64,000 bases of DNA. Origin: Methanoregulaceae archaeon. Its GTDB lineage: Archaea > Halobacteriota > Methanomicrobia > Methanomicrobiales > Methanospirillaceae. Each line of letters opens with the position of its first letter. The stretch's first letter is position 1. The notes under the pieces are model-generated. The model saw only the letters and a program-made list of their open reading frames with translations. It did not search any database and was not told the origin of the DNA. Shown piece after piece: positions 1-7,187 of this stretch. The position numbers and the translations under genes were made by a program. Location of the stretch: assembly GCA_021371995.1 (NCBI GenBank), contig JAJFVA010000014.1, forward strand, positions 20,037 to 84,036, read 5' to 3'.

Positions 1-795
1 GCACTTGGCGACCTCTTTGTCAACGATGCATTCGGGACATCTCACCGGTCACAGCCAACCATGGTAGGCCTTCCATTCGTTATGAGGTCTGTTGCCGGGC
101 TCCTGATGGAGAAAGAGGTCCTGACCCTGTCCAAGGTCTTTTCCAACTCCCCCCGTCCCGTATCTGTTGTGCTCGGGGGCACGAAAGTGGATGATTCGAT
201 TGCGGTTGCAAGGCATATGCTCGAATACCACATCGCTGACCAGGTGATTGTTATCGGGGTTGTAGCAAACATTTTCCTCCAGGCAATGGGATATGACATC
301 GGCCGGCCTTCTGCGCAGCTGATCCAGCAGCTCAGATACGAGAATGAGATCGGGAGAGCCAGGGAGCTCCTCAAGGGGTTTGGAGAGAGAATTATCGTCC
401 CGGAATGGATTGCTGTACGGGAAGAGGGAACCCGGCACGAATATCCCGTGAGTGCTATTCCTGCCGATGCACCGGTGCTTGATCTCGGGATGGATTCGGT
501 GCTCTCCTTTTCAGAAAGGATTCGCGAATCAGGAACCGTGGTCTTCAACGGACCGGCAGGTGTTTTCGAAGACCGTGATTTTGCCACGGGAACCTTCGAG
601 CTGCTGAAAGCGGCCTCGAAAACACCCTTCTCCATCATCGGTGGAGGACACACAGCAGCCGTTGTCGAACAGCTTGGGATAGAGAAGAACTTTACCCATA
701 TCTCCACAGGCGGCGGTGCCTGTATCGAATTCCTGACAGGGAAAAAGCTGCCTGCCGTTGAGGCTCTCGAGCGGTCAAAAGAGCTGTTCGGTTAA
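1..795 (+). CDS. pgk: Phosphoglycerate kinase, C-terminal part (5' end outside window)
   Basis: The open frame runs in from base 1 without a start codon, so only the C-terminal two thirds or so are present. PGK interconverts 1,3-bisphosphoglycerate and 3-phosphoglycerate with ADP/ATP in the cytoplasm; in a methanogen the main use is gluconeogenesis. Visible family signatures are VNDAFGTSHR at the very start (substrate-binding region), GGTKVDDSI (nucleotide-domain lysine loop), FNGPAGVFE and IIGGGHTAAVVEQLG near the end, followed by STGGGACIEFLTGK, the conserved C-terminal helix-capping glycines. It ends in TAA 13 bases before the convergent end of the next gene. The family call is secure; the true start cannot be seen. 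Confidence 0.97.
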   Translation, partial: ALGDLFVNDAFGTSHRSQPTMVGLPFVMRSVAGLLMEKEVLTLSKVFSNSPRPVSVVLGGTKVDDSIAVARHMLEYHIADQVIVIGVVANIFLQAMGYDIGRPSAQLIQQLRYENEIGRARELLKGFGERIIVPEWIAVREEGTRHEYPVSAIPADAPVLDLGMDSVLSFSERIRESGTVVFNGPAGVFEDRDFATGTFELLKAASKTPFSIIGGGHTAAVVEQLGIEKNFTHISTGGGACIEFLTGKKLPAVEALERSKELFG

Positions 796-808
796 GAAAA
801 GAAGATAT

Positions 809-1285
809 TTATTTTCTGAATACTGATGGCCCGGCACGTGAGTATTTTCCGTTTGTGCGGAGTTTTGAACCAGCAGACAGTTTTGTGAAGGAGAACAGGG
901 GTATTCCCCTGGCCAGACCCGCAACAGGCGAAGGCATTCCGCTCTCCTTGTTACTGGATCTCATGAGATTATACACGGCTGCCGAGAACAGTACAGCCGT
1001 GAATAGAAACAGGACAAGGCCAAAGAGCAGGGTTATTCCACCGATCCACATAAGCCTTTCCGGCTGGAACACCATGTAGCCCCCGACAATATAGAGGGGC
1101 CAGTAGGTGAGCACCGAAATCCGCGTGAACTGCACAGGACTCCACAGACTCAGCTCCCGCTCTTCCTCCCCGGATACAGGGAACCGGTCGATCATTACAC
1201 CAAGACGGAGCAGGACTGCTGATATGATGAGGCTCATCACGGTACCGATTGCCAGCCCGAAAATCAATATTTCTTGCATGGTCAT
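809..1285 (-). CDS. Hypothetical membrane protein, about 3 TM segments
   Basis: I do not recognise a family. About 158 residues with three hydrophobic stretches: an N-terminal one (roughly residues 4-28), then two close together (about 62-80 and 83-108), and a basic, polar tail. The open frame can begin at TTG 1291, ATG 1285 or ATG 1279. A TATA-like TTTAAATAG on the minus strand at 1312-1320 sits only about 25-30 bases upstream, so a leaderless or nearly leaderless mRNA is likely and TTG 1291 is the least attractive start; I chose ATG 1285. The gene is convergent with pgk and divergent from the ribbon-helix-helix gene, whose putative operators lie in the shared intergenic region and touch this promoter. 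Confidence 0.6.
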   Translation of the reverse strand: MTMQEILIFGLAIGTVMSLIISAVLLRLGVMIDRFPVSGEEERELSLWSPVQFTRISVLTYWPLYIVGGYMVFQPERLMWIGGITLLFGLVLFLFTAVLFSAAVYNLMRSSNKESGMPSPVAGLARGIPLFSFTKLSAGSKLRTNGKYSRAGPSVFRK

Positions 1286-1311
1286 TCCCAATCTGGAATT
1301 TGGGTCCGTTT

Positions 1312-1320
1312 CTATTTAAA
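1312..1320 (-). promoter_or_regulatory. TATA-like box for the membrane protein gene
   Basis: The minus strand reads TTTAAATAG, about 25-30 bases upstream of the candidate start codons. It directly abuts the first of two palindromes at 1321-1338. Assigned by position and composition only. Confidence 0.4.
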
Positions 1321-1378
1321 GTATTCTTTATGTAATACCTATAGAATTTTGTTGAATTTAGTATTCCATAAGAAATAC
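1321..1378. promoter_or_regulatory. Pair of identical-arm palindromes, candidate RHH operator
   Basis: Two 18-base imperfect palindromes, each GTATT-8 bases-AATAC, lie at 1321-1338 and 1361-1378, exactly 40 bases apart (close to four helical turns) and on the same face. They sit between two divergent genes, one of which encodes a predicted ribbon-helix-helix DNA-binding protein. The left copy touches the TATA-like box of the membrane protein gene; the right copy lies about 15 bases upstream of the TATA box of the regulator gene. Paired palindromes next to an RHH gene are a common autoregulation layout; binding itself is inference. Confidence 0.55.
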
Positions 1379-1392
1379 GCCGTCTTTAACAG

Positions 1393-1403
1393 TTTTTATA
1401 TAC
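1393..1403 (+). promoter_or_regulatory. TATA box of the ribbon-helix-helix gene
   Basis: TTTTTATATAC is centred about 29 bases before the ATG at 1427. That spacing would put transcription start at or just before the start codon, giving a leaderless or very short-leader mRNA. Confidence 0.5.
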
Positions 1404-1426
1404 TTTTATGAAGAATAAATGAGAAG

Positions 1427-1735
1427 ATGGGTGAAAAGGGGAGTGTGCAGGGGGGCGAACGTGTTGCAATTTCCTATAAAATGCCCCCAAATGTCTATGA
1501 AAAGGTTTATAATCTCGTATATGAGGAGAAGCGATTTTCTACCATCTCAGACTGCATCACCCAAGCATTAATATACTTTATCGACAACCAGAACGATGTG
1601 GGACAGTTCAGGGACAACCTTCAGGAATATCTTGCGTCCGAGGAAGGTAAGGATTTCATGAAAAAGATGATGAAAGAACTCCTTGTAGATGTCCTCACGA
1701 CCCAGCAGAAGATGACTGCTGAGGTCCGAAGATAA
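1427..1735 (+). CDS. Ribbon-helix-helix-like DNA-binding protein
   Basis: 102 residues. The segment at about 12-52 fits a ribbon-helix-helix fold: a short beta strand (RVAISYKMP), a first helix (NVYEKVYNLVYEE), a turn, and a second helix (TISDCITQALIYFIDNQ). The rest (about 55-102) is a charged helical tail that could serve oligomerisation. RHH proteins bind DNA as dimers, usually at paired inverted repeats, and often repress their own promoter; two such repeats lie directly upstream at 1321-1378. No toxin-like partner is seen downstream; a T8 run follows within 30 bases. The fold call is from pattern only, so a non-DNA-binding small protein cannot be excluded. Confidence 0.65.
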   Translation: MGEKGSVQGGERVAISYKMPPNVYEKVYNLVYEEKRFSTISDCITQALIYFIDNQNDVGQFRDNLQEYLASEEGKDFMKKMMKELLVDVLTTQQKMTAEVRR

Positions 1736-1756
1736 TTCTTAAGTAATCTGGTAAAA

Positions 1757-1764
1757 TTTTTTTT
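1757..1764 (+). terminator. T8 run after the RHH gene
   Basis: Eight consecutive T residues 22 bases after the stop codon, followed by C-rich sequence. Archaeal RNA polymerase terminates at such oligo-T tracts without a required hairpin. Confidence 0.5.
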
Positions 1765-1862
1765 CGCCCCTCCCTGCAGCTCCGTTTTATCCTGCTCTCT
1801 TCCTGGCACATTACCATTGCTTTTTTCTTCCGGATGCGAGAAGACCATTAGGAGAAACATGC

Positions 1863-3554
1863 ATGAATGAGCAGCAGGGGAAAATCAATGATACACTCCT
1901 GATACAGGCTGCACGGGGTCTTGCTTCTGCAGATATCCTGTTTTCCAACGCCGAGGTCTTCAATCCGTTCACCGGCGAATGGCAGCCAACTGATTTCGCC
2001 GTAAATGACGGAATCGTGATCGGATCGGGAAGCGCACGGGCACACCATCGGATCGACCTGAAAGGCCGCCGTGTGGTGGCCGGGCTGATCGATGCACATG
2101 TTCATATTGAGAGTTCCCTCCTCTCCCCTCCCGAATTTGCACGTCTCGCTTCAGAACACGGTACCACCACTGTCATTGCCGATCCTCATGAGATCGCCAA
2201 CGTCTGCGGGACGGAAGGGATTGAGTTCATGCTGGGCTGGAGAGGGCGTATCCCGATAGATCTTTTCATTATGGTTCCCTCCTGCGTCCCCGCAACTCCT
2301 CTCGATATGGGCGGGGCAACACTCGGTCCTCATGACCTTGTTGATTATTCCAGGAGAGAAGGGGTCCTTGGTCTTGGCGAAGTGATGAATGTCCCCGGGG
2401 TTCTCTCAGAGGAACCGGATATGATGGAAAAAATCGGACTCTTCCCAATCGTCGATGGCCATGCCCCACTCCTTTCAGGTACGGACCTGAATGCGTATAT
2501 CGTCGCCGGGATACAGAGCGATCACGAGAGTTCCGGGTACGACGAGGCAAGAGAGAAACTGGAACGAGGAATGTTTCTCTTTATCAGGGAGGGTTCGACC
2601 GAGAAGAACATACAGGCGATCATACCTCTCGTTTCCTGGAAGAATGTCTCCCGGTGTTCTTTTGCTACTGATGACCGCCATGCAGACCTTCTCGAAAGGG
2701 ACGGTCATATTGATGATTGTATCCGGAAAGCGGTGGCATCAGGGCTGGAAGAGGAACTGGCTATAAGAATGGCAACACTCAGTGCGGCAGAACGGTTCGC
2801 CCTGAACGATCGCGGGGCGCTTTCCCCGGGGAAAATAGCCGATTTCTGTATCCTTTCCCGTGGGAGGGAGTTCTCGGTTGAAAGGACCTTCCGGAGGGGG
2901 GTGCTGGTGGTACCTGATCATCCGGTATCCTGTCCTCCCCTTGACGGCCGCTTCTGCTGCAAGGCCCCCGCAGTACATGACATTCTTCTCGAGGGTCGGG
3001 GGTCTGCCCTGGTCATCGGGCTTGTCCCGCACCAGATCATTACCCGGCGCCTCTCGTATCATATCGAACCCGGGGATATCCCGGATGTAAAGAGAGACAT
3101 CCTGAAGGCGGTTGTGGCAAGCAGGTACAGGAAAGGAAGCGTCGGGACCGGGCTCGTGCACGGCTTTGGAATAACCTCAGGAGCGATTGCAGGGAGCGTC
3201 TCTCATGACTCGCACAACATCGTAGCAGTTGGTACCAGGGATGATGACATCATTCGTGCCATTGATCTTGTGATCCGGAACCGGGGGGGTCTTGTTGCGG
3301 TCTCCGGAAATGATAGAACGATACTCCCTCTCGGGTGCGCCGGCCTGATGTCGATCCGGCCATATGAAGAGGTCTGTGATTCTCTCCGCAGCCTGAACCG
3401 GCACGTCGAAGAGATTGGAGGGAGAGAAGATTCATTCATGTACCTCTCCTTCCTCGCTCTCTCTGTGATTCCCAGTCTGAGAATTACAGAACGTGGTCTC
3501 TTCGATGTGGACAGATTATCGGAGGTCTCTGTATTTTCCGGAGAGACCCGCTGA
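1863..3554 (+). CDS. ade: Adenine deaminase
   Basis: 563 residues, the usual length of the bacterial/archaeal Ade family in the amidohydrolase superfamily. It converts adenine to hypoxanthine and ammonia in purine salvage, in the cytoplasm, with a binuclear metal site. Seen directly: the metal-binding DAHVHIESS (His79 and His81), ADPHEIANV (His109, Glu110), a VDGHAP segment, FATDDRHADLL, and the Ade-specific C-terminal domain with HDSHNIVAVG and the LPLGCAGLMS region. The start at 1863 is supported by AGGAG nine bases upstream. It stands alone between the RHH gene and a convergent membrane acyltransferase gene. Confidence 0.95.
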   Translation: MNEQQGKINDTLLIQAARGLASADILFSNAEVFNPFTGEWQPTDFAVNDGIVIGSGSARAHHRIDLKGRRVVAGLIDAHVHIESSLLSPPEFARLASEHGTTTVIADPHEIANVCGTEGIEFMLGWRGRIPIDLFIMVPSCVPATPLDMGGATLGPHDLVDYSRREGVLGLGEVMNVPGVLSEEPDMMEKIGLFPIVDGHAPLLSGTDLNAYIVAGIQSDHESSGYDEAREKLERGMFLFIREGSTEKNIQAIIPLVSWKNVSRCSFATDDRHADLLERDGHIDDCIRKAVASGLEEELAIRMATLSAAERFALNDRGALSPGKIADFCILSRGREFSVERTFRRGVLVVPDHPVSCPPLDGRFCCKAPAVHDILLEGRGSALVIGLVPHQIITRRLSYHIEPGDIPDVKRDILKAVVASRYRKGSVGTGLVHGFGITSGAIAGSVSHDSHNIVAVGTRDDDIIRAIDLVIRNRGGLVAVSGNDRTILPLGCAGLMSIRPYEEVCDSLRSLNRHVEEIGGREDSFMYLSFLALSVIPSLRITERGLFDVDRLSEVSVFSGETR

Positions 3555-3572
3555 AAGGACAAGTGAAAACAT

Positions 3573-4343
3573 TCAGAGGGAACCCGAAGGAACCAGGGGA
3601 ATAAATGTACCTGGGGAGACCAGGAACAGGATACCGAGAATGATCGGCTGGTGGACAAGATAAATCGCCAGCGAGTGGCGGCCAAGAAAACCGAATGGTT
3701 TGTCCAGGACCTCCGGCAATACGAAATTGTATCTCCTGATACCTTCGGGATATAAGAGGGTGCCGAAAAAAACACCTGTGAGCACCAGGCCAAGCCATGG
3801 AACTACCGGAGTGTAATCAATACTGTAGAATGCGGACGGGTGGATTCCGAGCCAGAGAAGCCAGCCTGCACCCCTCATTGCAGCAACCACAGGACCGAGA
3901 AGAATAATAACCAATCCAGCCACCAGGTTCTGCCATGAATATCCCGTGTAGAGCGGGCTTAATGCGACGGCGAGCCCAATCAGGTGCAGAATACCGAAAA
4001 GGATGAAAGATCCGGGCAGAATTATCCAGGTTACAAGAGTGATCCCGATTCCGATTGAAAAGATACCCGCTCCTCTTTTCACGTATTTCAGAATGAATTC
4101 TTTTTGTGAGAGATTTTTCCTGGCATAGACCGCACTGATGGAGAGGGACATCCCCACGAGGAAGAGAAAGAGACCTGCCGTTGACATAGCGAGAACCCTC
4201 CATGCGAGGGAAGTCGCCGGTACCGGGACAATACTAAGGAAATAAAGATCGAAAGCAATGTGGAATACCACCATCATGACAACAGCGATTCCCCGTGCAA
4301 AGTCAATCTCAGGGAACCGCTCCGGCACATGCGTGATTTTCAT
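3573..4343 (-). CDS. DUF1624 / HGSNAT-like membrane acyltransferase
   Basis: 256 residues and about seven hydrophobic segments. The N-terminal FPEIDFARGIAVVMMVVFH, with a conserved Asp-x-x-Arg-Gly and a membrane His, matches the DUF1624/heparan-alpha-glucosaminide N-acetyltransferase catalytic family; a second conserved His lies in the C-terminal HSLAIYLVHQP motif, typical of acyltransferase-3-like membrane enzymes. The likely role is transfer of an acyl group across or at the cytoplasmic membrane to a glycan or other surface substrate; the substrate is unknown. Its start overlaps the stop of a small upstream reading frame by the four bases ATGA, which suggests coupled translation. Confidence 0.8.
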   Translation of the reverse strand: MKITHVPERFPEIDFARGIAVVMMVVFHIAFDLYFLSIVPVPATSLAWRVLAMSTAGLFLFLVGMSLSISAVYARKNLSQKEFILKYVKRGAGIFSIGIGITLVTWIILPGSFILFGILHLIGLAVALSPLYTGYSWQNLVAGLVIILLGPVVAAMRGAGWLLWLGIHPSAFYSIDYTPVVPWLGLVLTGVFFGTLLYPEGIRRYNFVLPEVLDKPFGFLGRHSLAIYLVHQPIILGILFLVSPGTFIPLVPSGSL

Positions 4344-4558
4344 GGGAGATTAATCCTTCTTAATTTTCTATCGTCGCAGTGCATGATAAGAATTGGTTTT
4401 CCATAACCGGTTTTCCCATTGTCCCGGTCTATTTGAATAACCAACGAGGCCAGTCCGTTTACCACGAGGAGATGCCAGTGATTTGAATCCAGAAACGCCG
4501 CCGGGAATTTCTGGCTGTCATTTTCCAGGGGATGATTGGCACCGGGAACGAAACTCAA
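4340..4558 (-). CDS. Small hypothetical protein coupled to the DUF1624 gene
   Basis: 72 residues from a TTG start, no family recognised, no membrane segment or metal motif. The main argument that it is real is its ATGA overlap with the following acyltransferase gene in the same direction. Against it: a non-ATG start, no clear ribosome site, and unremarkable composition. It may equally be untranslated leader of the acyltransferase gene. Confidence 0.35.
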   Translation of the reverse strand: MSFVPGANHPLENDSQKFPAAFLDSNHWHLLVVNGLASLVIQIDRDNGKTGYGKPILIMHCDDRKLRRINLP

Positions 4559-4640
4559 ACTTTAACTGATCGTATTTTCCACATACTTCTGTAGCAGACC
4601 GGCCCTTATCAGGTCCGGAGCACCAGGTTCAGGGATTGAA

Positions 4641-5222
4641 ATGATTGACAAACTGCTCGAAGGCAATAAAAAGTTCAGGGAAGGATTCTTCACAGAGAAC
4701 AAGGCATGCTACGATGAACTATGCAAAGGTCAGAACCCCTCGGTCCTCTGGATCGGGTGTTCGGACTCACGTCTCCAGACCGGGCATATCACACAGACCA
4801 TGCCAGGTACTCTCTTTATACAGCGGAACATAGGGAACGTTGTTCCGATCCATGACTGGAACTTTGCCACCGTTCTCGAGTATGCCATCCGTCACCTCAA
4901 AGTGAAGGATATCGTTATCTGCGGGCATTCGGACTGTGGAGCAATAAAGGCACTCGACAAGGAGACCGATGATGTCTATATCCCGCTCTGGCTGAATAAT
5001 GCGGTCGAAGCAAAGAACCGTGTGGATGCAAAAATTCCACCTCCGAAAACTCATGAAGAGATAAAAGAGCGGTCACGAATGATCGAATACGAGAATGTCC
5101 GGCTTCAGATCGAGCATCTCAACCGTTACCCCGTCGTGAAAAAAGCACTTGCAGAGAAGAAAATTGAGATCCACGGACTCTACTATGACCTTACGACCGG
5201 AGCATTAACAACTATTGTGTGA
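4641..5222 (+). CDS. cab: Beta-class carbonic anhydrase
   Basis: 193 residues, the usual size for beta-class carbonic anhydrase, which interconverts CO2 and bicarbonate. Zinc ligands are visible as Cys40 in CSDSR (with the Asp42/Arg44 dyad), His96 and Cys99 in CGHSDCGA. The pattern resembles the archaeal Cab type known from Methanothermobacter. In a CO2-reducing methanogen it would supply CO2 or bicarbonate for carbon fixation and anaplerotic carboxylation. It is a single gene; its 3' end overlaps the convergent thioredoxin-like gene by 18 bases. Confidence 0.95.
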   Translation: MIDKLLEGNKKFREGFFTENKACYDELCKGQNPSVLWIGCSDSRLQTGHITQTMPGTLFIQRNIGNVVPIHDWNFATVLEYAIRHLKVKDIVICGHSDCGAIKALDKETDDVYIPLWLNNAVEAKNRVDAKIPPPKTHEEIKERSRMIEYENVRLQIEHLNRYPVVKKALAEKKIEIHGLYYDLTTGALTTIV

Positions 5223-5564
5223 CCTTTCCTTCACACTTTCTATCTCTTTTTGAATCAGCGGCAGAGAGATCCTTCCCATGGGGGTATATTTTCCGTTGAT
5301 AACGACGATTGGAAGGGGGGGATAATGGTCCTCGATGATCTTTTTCACGTATGGGGGAACACCATCATCAATCAGGGTGAGGGTCATCAGAACACGATCC
5401 CCATACTCTTTTTTCAGCTCATCCGCGAGTGCATTGAATGCCACCACCAGCTTTCCTGAAGGATAACAATCATACAGCCCGCAGCTCCGGGTATTATCGC
5501 AGGGGAACGGGGAACACGAGATATCTTTCAGACCGATGATCTCGATGTGGATGGGAGATGCCAT
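5205..5564 (-). CDS. Thioredoxin-fold protein with four N-terminal cysteines
   Basis: 119 residues if started at ATG 5564; an upstream in-frame ATG would add 19 unconvincing residues. The N-terminus IHIEIIGLKDISC, followed by cysteines at 17, 22, 28 and 33, a helix, a LTLIDDGVPPYV strand-turn and the cis-proline-like PLPIVVINGKY segment fit a thioredoxin/glutaredoxin-like fold with a non-standard Cys-x4-Cys instead of CxxC. It lies 69 bases downstream of the FTR-rubredoxin gene, same strand, so it probably belongs to the same redox operon and may be a substrate or carrier. A role in metal or sulfur handling is equally possible. Confidence 0.65.
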   Translation of the reverse strand: MASPIHIEIIGLKDISCSPFPCDNTRSCGLYDCYPSGKLVVAFNALADELKKEYGDRVLMTLTLIDDGVPPYVKKIIEDHYPPLPIVVINGKYTPMGRISLPLIQKEIESVKERSHNSC

Positions 5565-5633
5565 AGTAGGTACTGATGCAGGCATTATTTTAGCATTCAG
5601 GATCCTGCAGATCCCTGCCATCCGGGAACTATG

Positions 5634-6146
5634 TCACATGAACCGCTCGAAACGGTCTTTTGTCGCCTTGCAGACCGGGCAGACCAGTGGCGGGGTAGCT
5701 CTCGCACAGAGGTACCCACAGACCCTGCACCGCCAGACCGGAAACGGAAGCTGCTGTCCCTTTTCCGGGCCGGGTTCCGGTTGTGCATGGGCTTTCCTTT
5801 CACTTCTCGGAGGCCTCCGTTCAGGAATAGAACTCACTGTTACCTTCTTTTTCAGGACTTCATCGCTGACATACAAAGCACAAAAACATGCGTTATACTG
5901 ATCAAGGTCAGGATCCCGGTAATCACAGGGGCAGATAATATCCCGGTCTTCCTCCCTGTTTCCCCAGGATATGCGGCACGGGCAGGATGGATACCCGAAC
6001 CGTTTTTCATTCACAAGCAGCCCCCTGACAAGGTTTTTTGTGAATTCCCGGTCAGGATTAAGGTGATACCCTCCCTCCTCTGCTTCCCTGTCGAGTTTTT
6101 TATAATAAGCTTCCACCTCATCGTCGGATGGAGGAACTGGATTCAT
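5634..6146 (-). CDS. Ferredoxin-thioredoxin reductase catalytic domain fused to rubredoxin
   Basis: 170 residues with two domains. Residues about 10-105 carry the FTR-beta cysteine pattern CPC (55, 57), CPC (72, 74) and CFC (87, 89), which in this family holds a [4Fe-4S] cluster next to a redox-active disulfide. After a Pro/Glu-rich linker, residues about 137-170 form a rubredoxin-like knuckle pair with CRVCGY and CPVCK. Such fusions are known in methanogens as ferredoxin:disulfide reductases. The domain order suggests electrons arriving at the rubredoxin or cluster and leaving to a thioredoxin-fold partner. The gene overlaps the upstream glutaredoxin-like gene by ATGA and precedes a thioredoxin-like gene, so the partners are probably encoded next door. 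Confidence 0.9.
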   Translation of the reverse strand: MNPVPPSDDEVEAYYKKLDREAEEGGYHLNPDREFTKNLVRGLLVNEKRFGYPSCPCRISWGNREEDRDIICPCDYRDPDLDQYNACFCALYVSDEVLKKKVTVSSIPERRPPRSERKAHAQPEPGPEKGQQLPFPVWRCRVCGYLCARATPPLVCPVCKATKDRFERFM

Positions 6147-6433
6147 CCAAGGGCCTCCCGGATCTCATGTTCCTTAAACCCGATAATCACCCGGGTTCCG
6201 TCATTGATGACGAGGGTTGGAAATGAACCATGAGGGTTGAATTTTTCGACTTCCTTGATCGCATTCTCCAAATCTTCCGGAGGCAGAAGGTCCACAAAAA
6301 TATAATAATGATCCACTCCGAGTTCCTTCAGGAGGGCTTTTGTCTTCGCACACCACCCGCACGTGCTCAGTGCAAAGAGGGTGACCTTTCCTTTTGATTT
6401 TCCTGGAACATGTTCCATCTTCATCTGATTCAT
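6143..6433 (-). CDS. Glutaredoxin-like protein (CGWC)
   Basis: 96 residues with a glutaredoxin/thioredoxin fold: strand KVTLFALST, active site CGWC (Cys25, Cys28), a helix, then the [11 protein letters not shown] cis-Pro strand and [13 protein letters not shown]-terminal helix, which carries the GF(K/S) glutathione-site-like turn. It would act as a dithiol carrier in the cytoplasm. It is the first gene of a three-gene minus-strand group and overlaps the FTR-rubredoxin fusion by ATGA, which makes that reductase its likely electron source. Confidence 0.88.
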   Translation of the reverse strand: MNQMKMEHVPGKSKGKVTLFALSTCGWCAKTKALLKELGVDHYYIFVDLLPPEDLENAIKEVEKFNPHGSFPTLVINDGTRVIIGFKEHEIREALG

Positions 6434-6640
6434 CAGATCCCTGCATTAGGATTGCCGGATCTGCTATTTAATGCTATCAAATATGGTTAATACACTCCGC
6501 ACGATACGGGGGTATGTTAATAATTCTGGGATAATACGATGAGATCAGCCAGGAAGAATAAGTGAATACAGGAGGATTTTAAAGATCCGCAGAGTGCCCT
6601 TATGGCCCATTGACAACTGATCCAATCGGATTATATCCGA
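6434..6640. other. Intergenic stretch before a 44-codon reading frame
   Basis: AT-rich sequence upstream of the glutaredoxin-like gene on one side and a small plus-strand frame on the other. It includes AT-rich words (near 6474-6480, 6515-6540) that could be promoters for either side, but none is clear. No RNA gene was recognised. Confidence 0.5.
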
Positions 6641-6775
6641 ATGCCAGGCAACCAATACCGCAAAGGTCACTGGAACCCCGTCGAATACCTCGGCGGAGAC
6701 TCAAAGGCACGGGCAGCGGTTGTCCGTCTGGCAGAACATCTCGTCGAAATGGCAAGTGAGAAAAACAGGTACTGA
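6641..6775 (+). CDS. Possible 44-residue small protein
   Basis: An ATG-initiated frame ending in TGA at 6773-6775 encodes a 44-residue basic protein. It has the look of a compact folded peptide: WNPVEYLGG, then an amphipathic helix (ARAAVVRLAEHLVEMA). It ends 5 bases before the convergent end of the small membrane protein gene. No convincing ribosome site precedes it. Unknown function. Confidence 0.4.
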   Translation: MPGNQYRKGHWNPVEYLGGDSKARAAVVRLAEHLVEMASEKNRY

Positions 6776-6779
6776 CCGT

Positions 6780-7016
6780 TCAGAGATTCCCGCTTAACCG
6801 TGCAATCTGGCTTGCAATATAATCAATCCACTCCGCTGCACCCGTAATCATTTCTGCGAGAAAGGCCTCAATAGAATAAACCAGCCCGTATATTCCAGAG
6901 ATCTCTCCCTCGGGAGGGTTTCCTGTAGAGAGAAGCAGGGCAGCCGAAACAAGCACTATGATGATCAGGAGGAGTATGATCACGATAACCACCCCGATGA
7001 GCATTCGCATTTTCAT
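6780..7016 (-). CDS. Small single-span membrane protein
   Basis: 78 residues: a short basic N-terminus, one long hydrophobic stretch (about residues 6-30), and a polar, partly amphipathic C-terminus. This is a membrane-anchored small protein with its bulk probably outside the cell. No family recognised. It is divergent from the methanogenesis marker gene. Confidence 0.5.
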   Translation of the reverse strand: MKMRMLIGVVIVIILLLIIIVLVSAALLLSTGNPPEGEISGIYGLVYSIEAFLAEMITGAAEWIDYIASQIARLSGNL

Positions 7017-7187
7017 TGCCTGTCTGTTCCCATATTGAGTGCATCATTATTTAAAATTGAGCATGGGAGGCATGGTACTGATTCCGGATCTTTCCCCTTA
7101 CACTCTTGCCTTCCCAATAGACAGGGATTTCGACGATCCGTTATTAAAATCGAAAGATATAAGGGAGCACAATCTTACATCGATCAT

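Noticed and set aside
7035..7187. 51-codon N-terminal extension of marker 14
   Set aside because: No family-like sequence, covers the divergent promoter region, and has no ribosome site.
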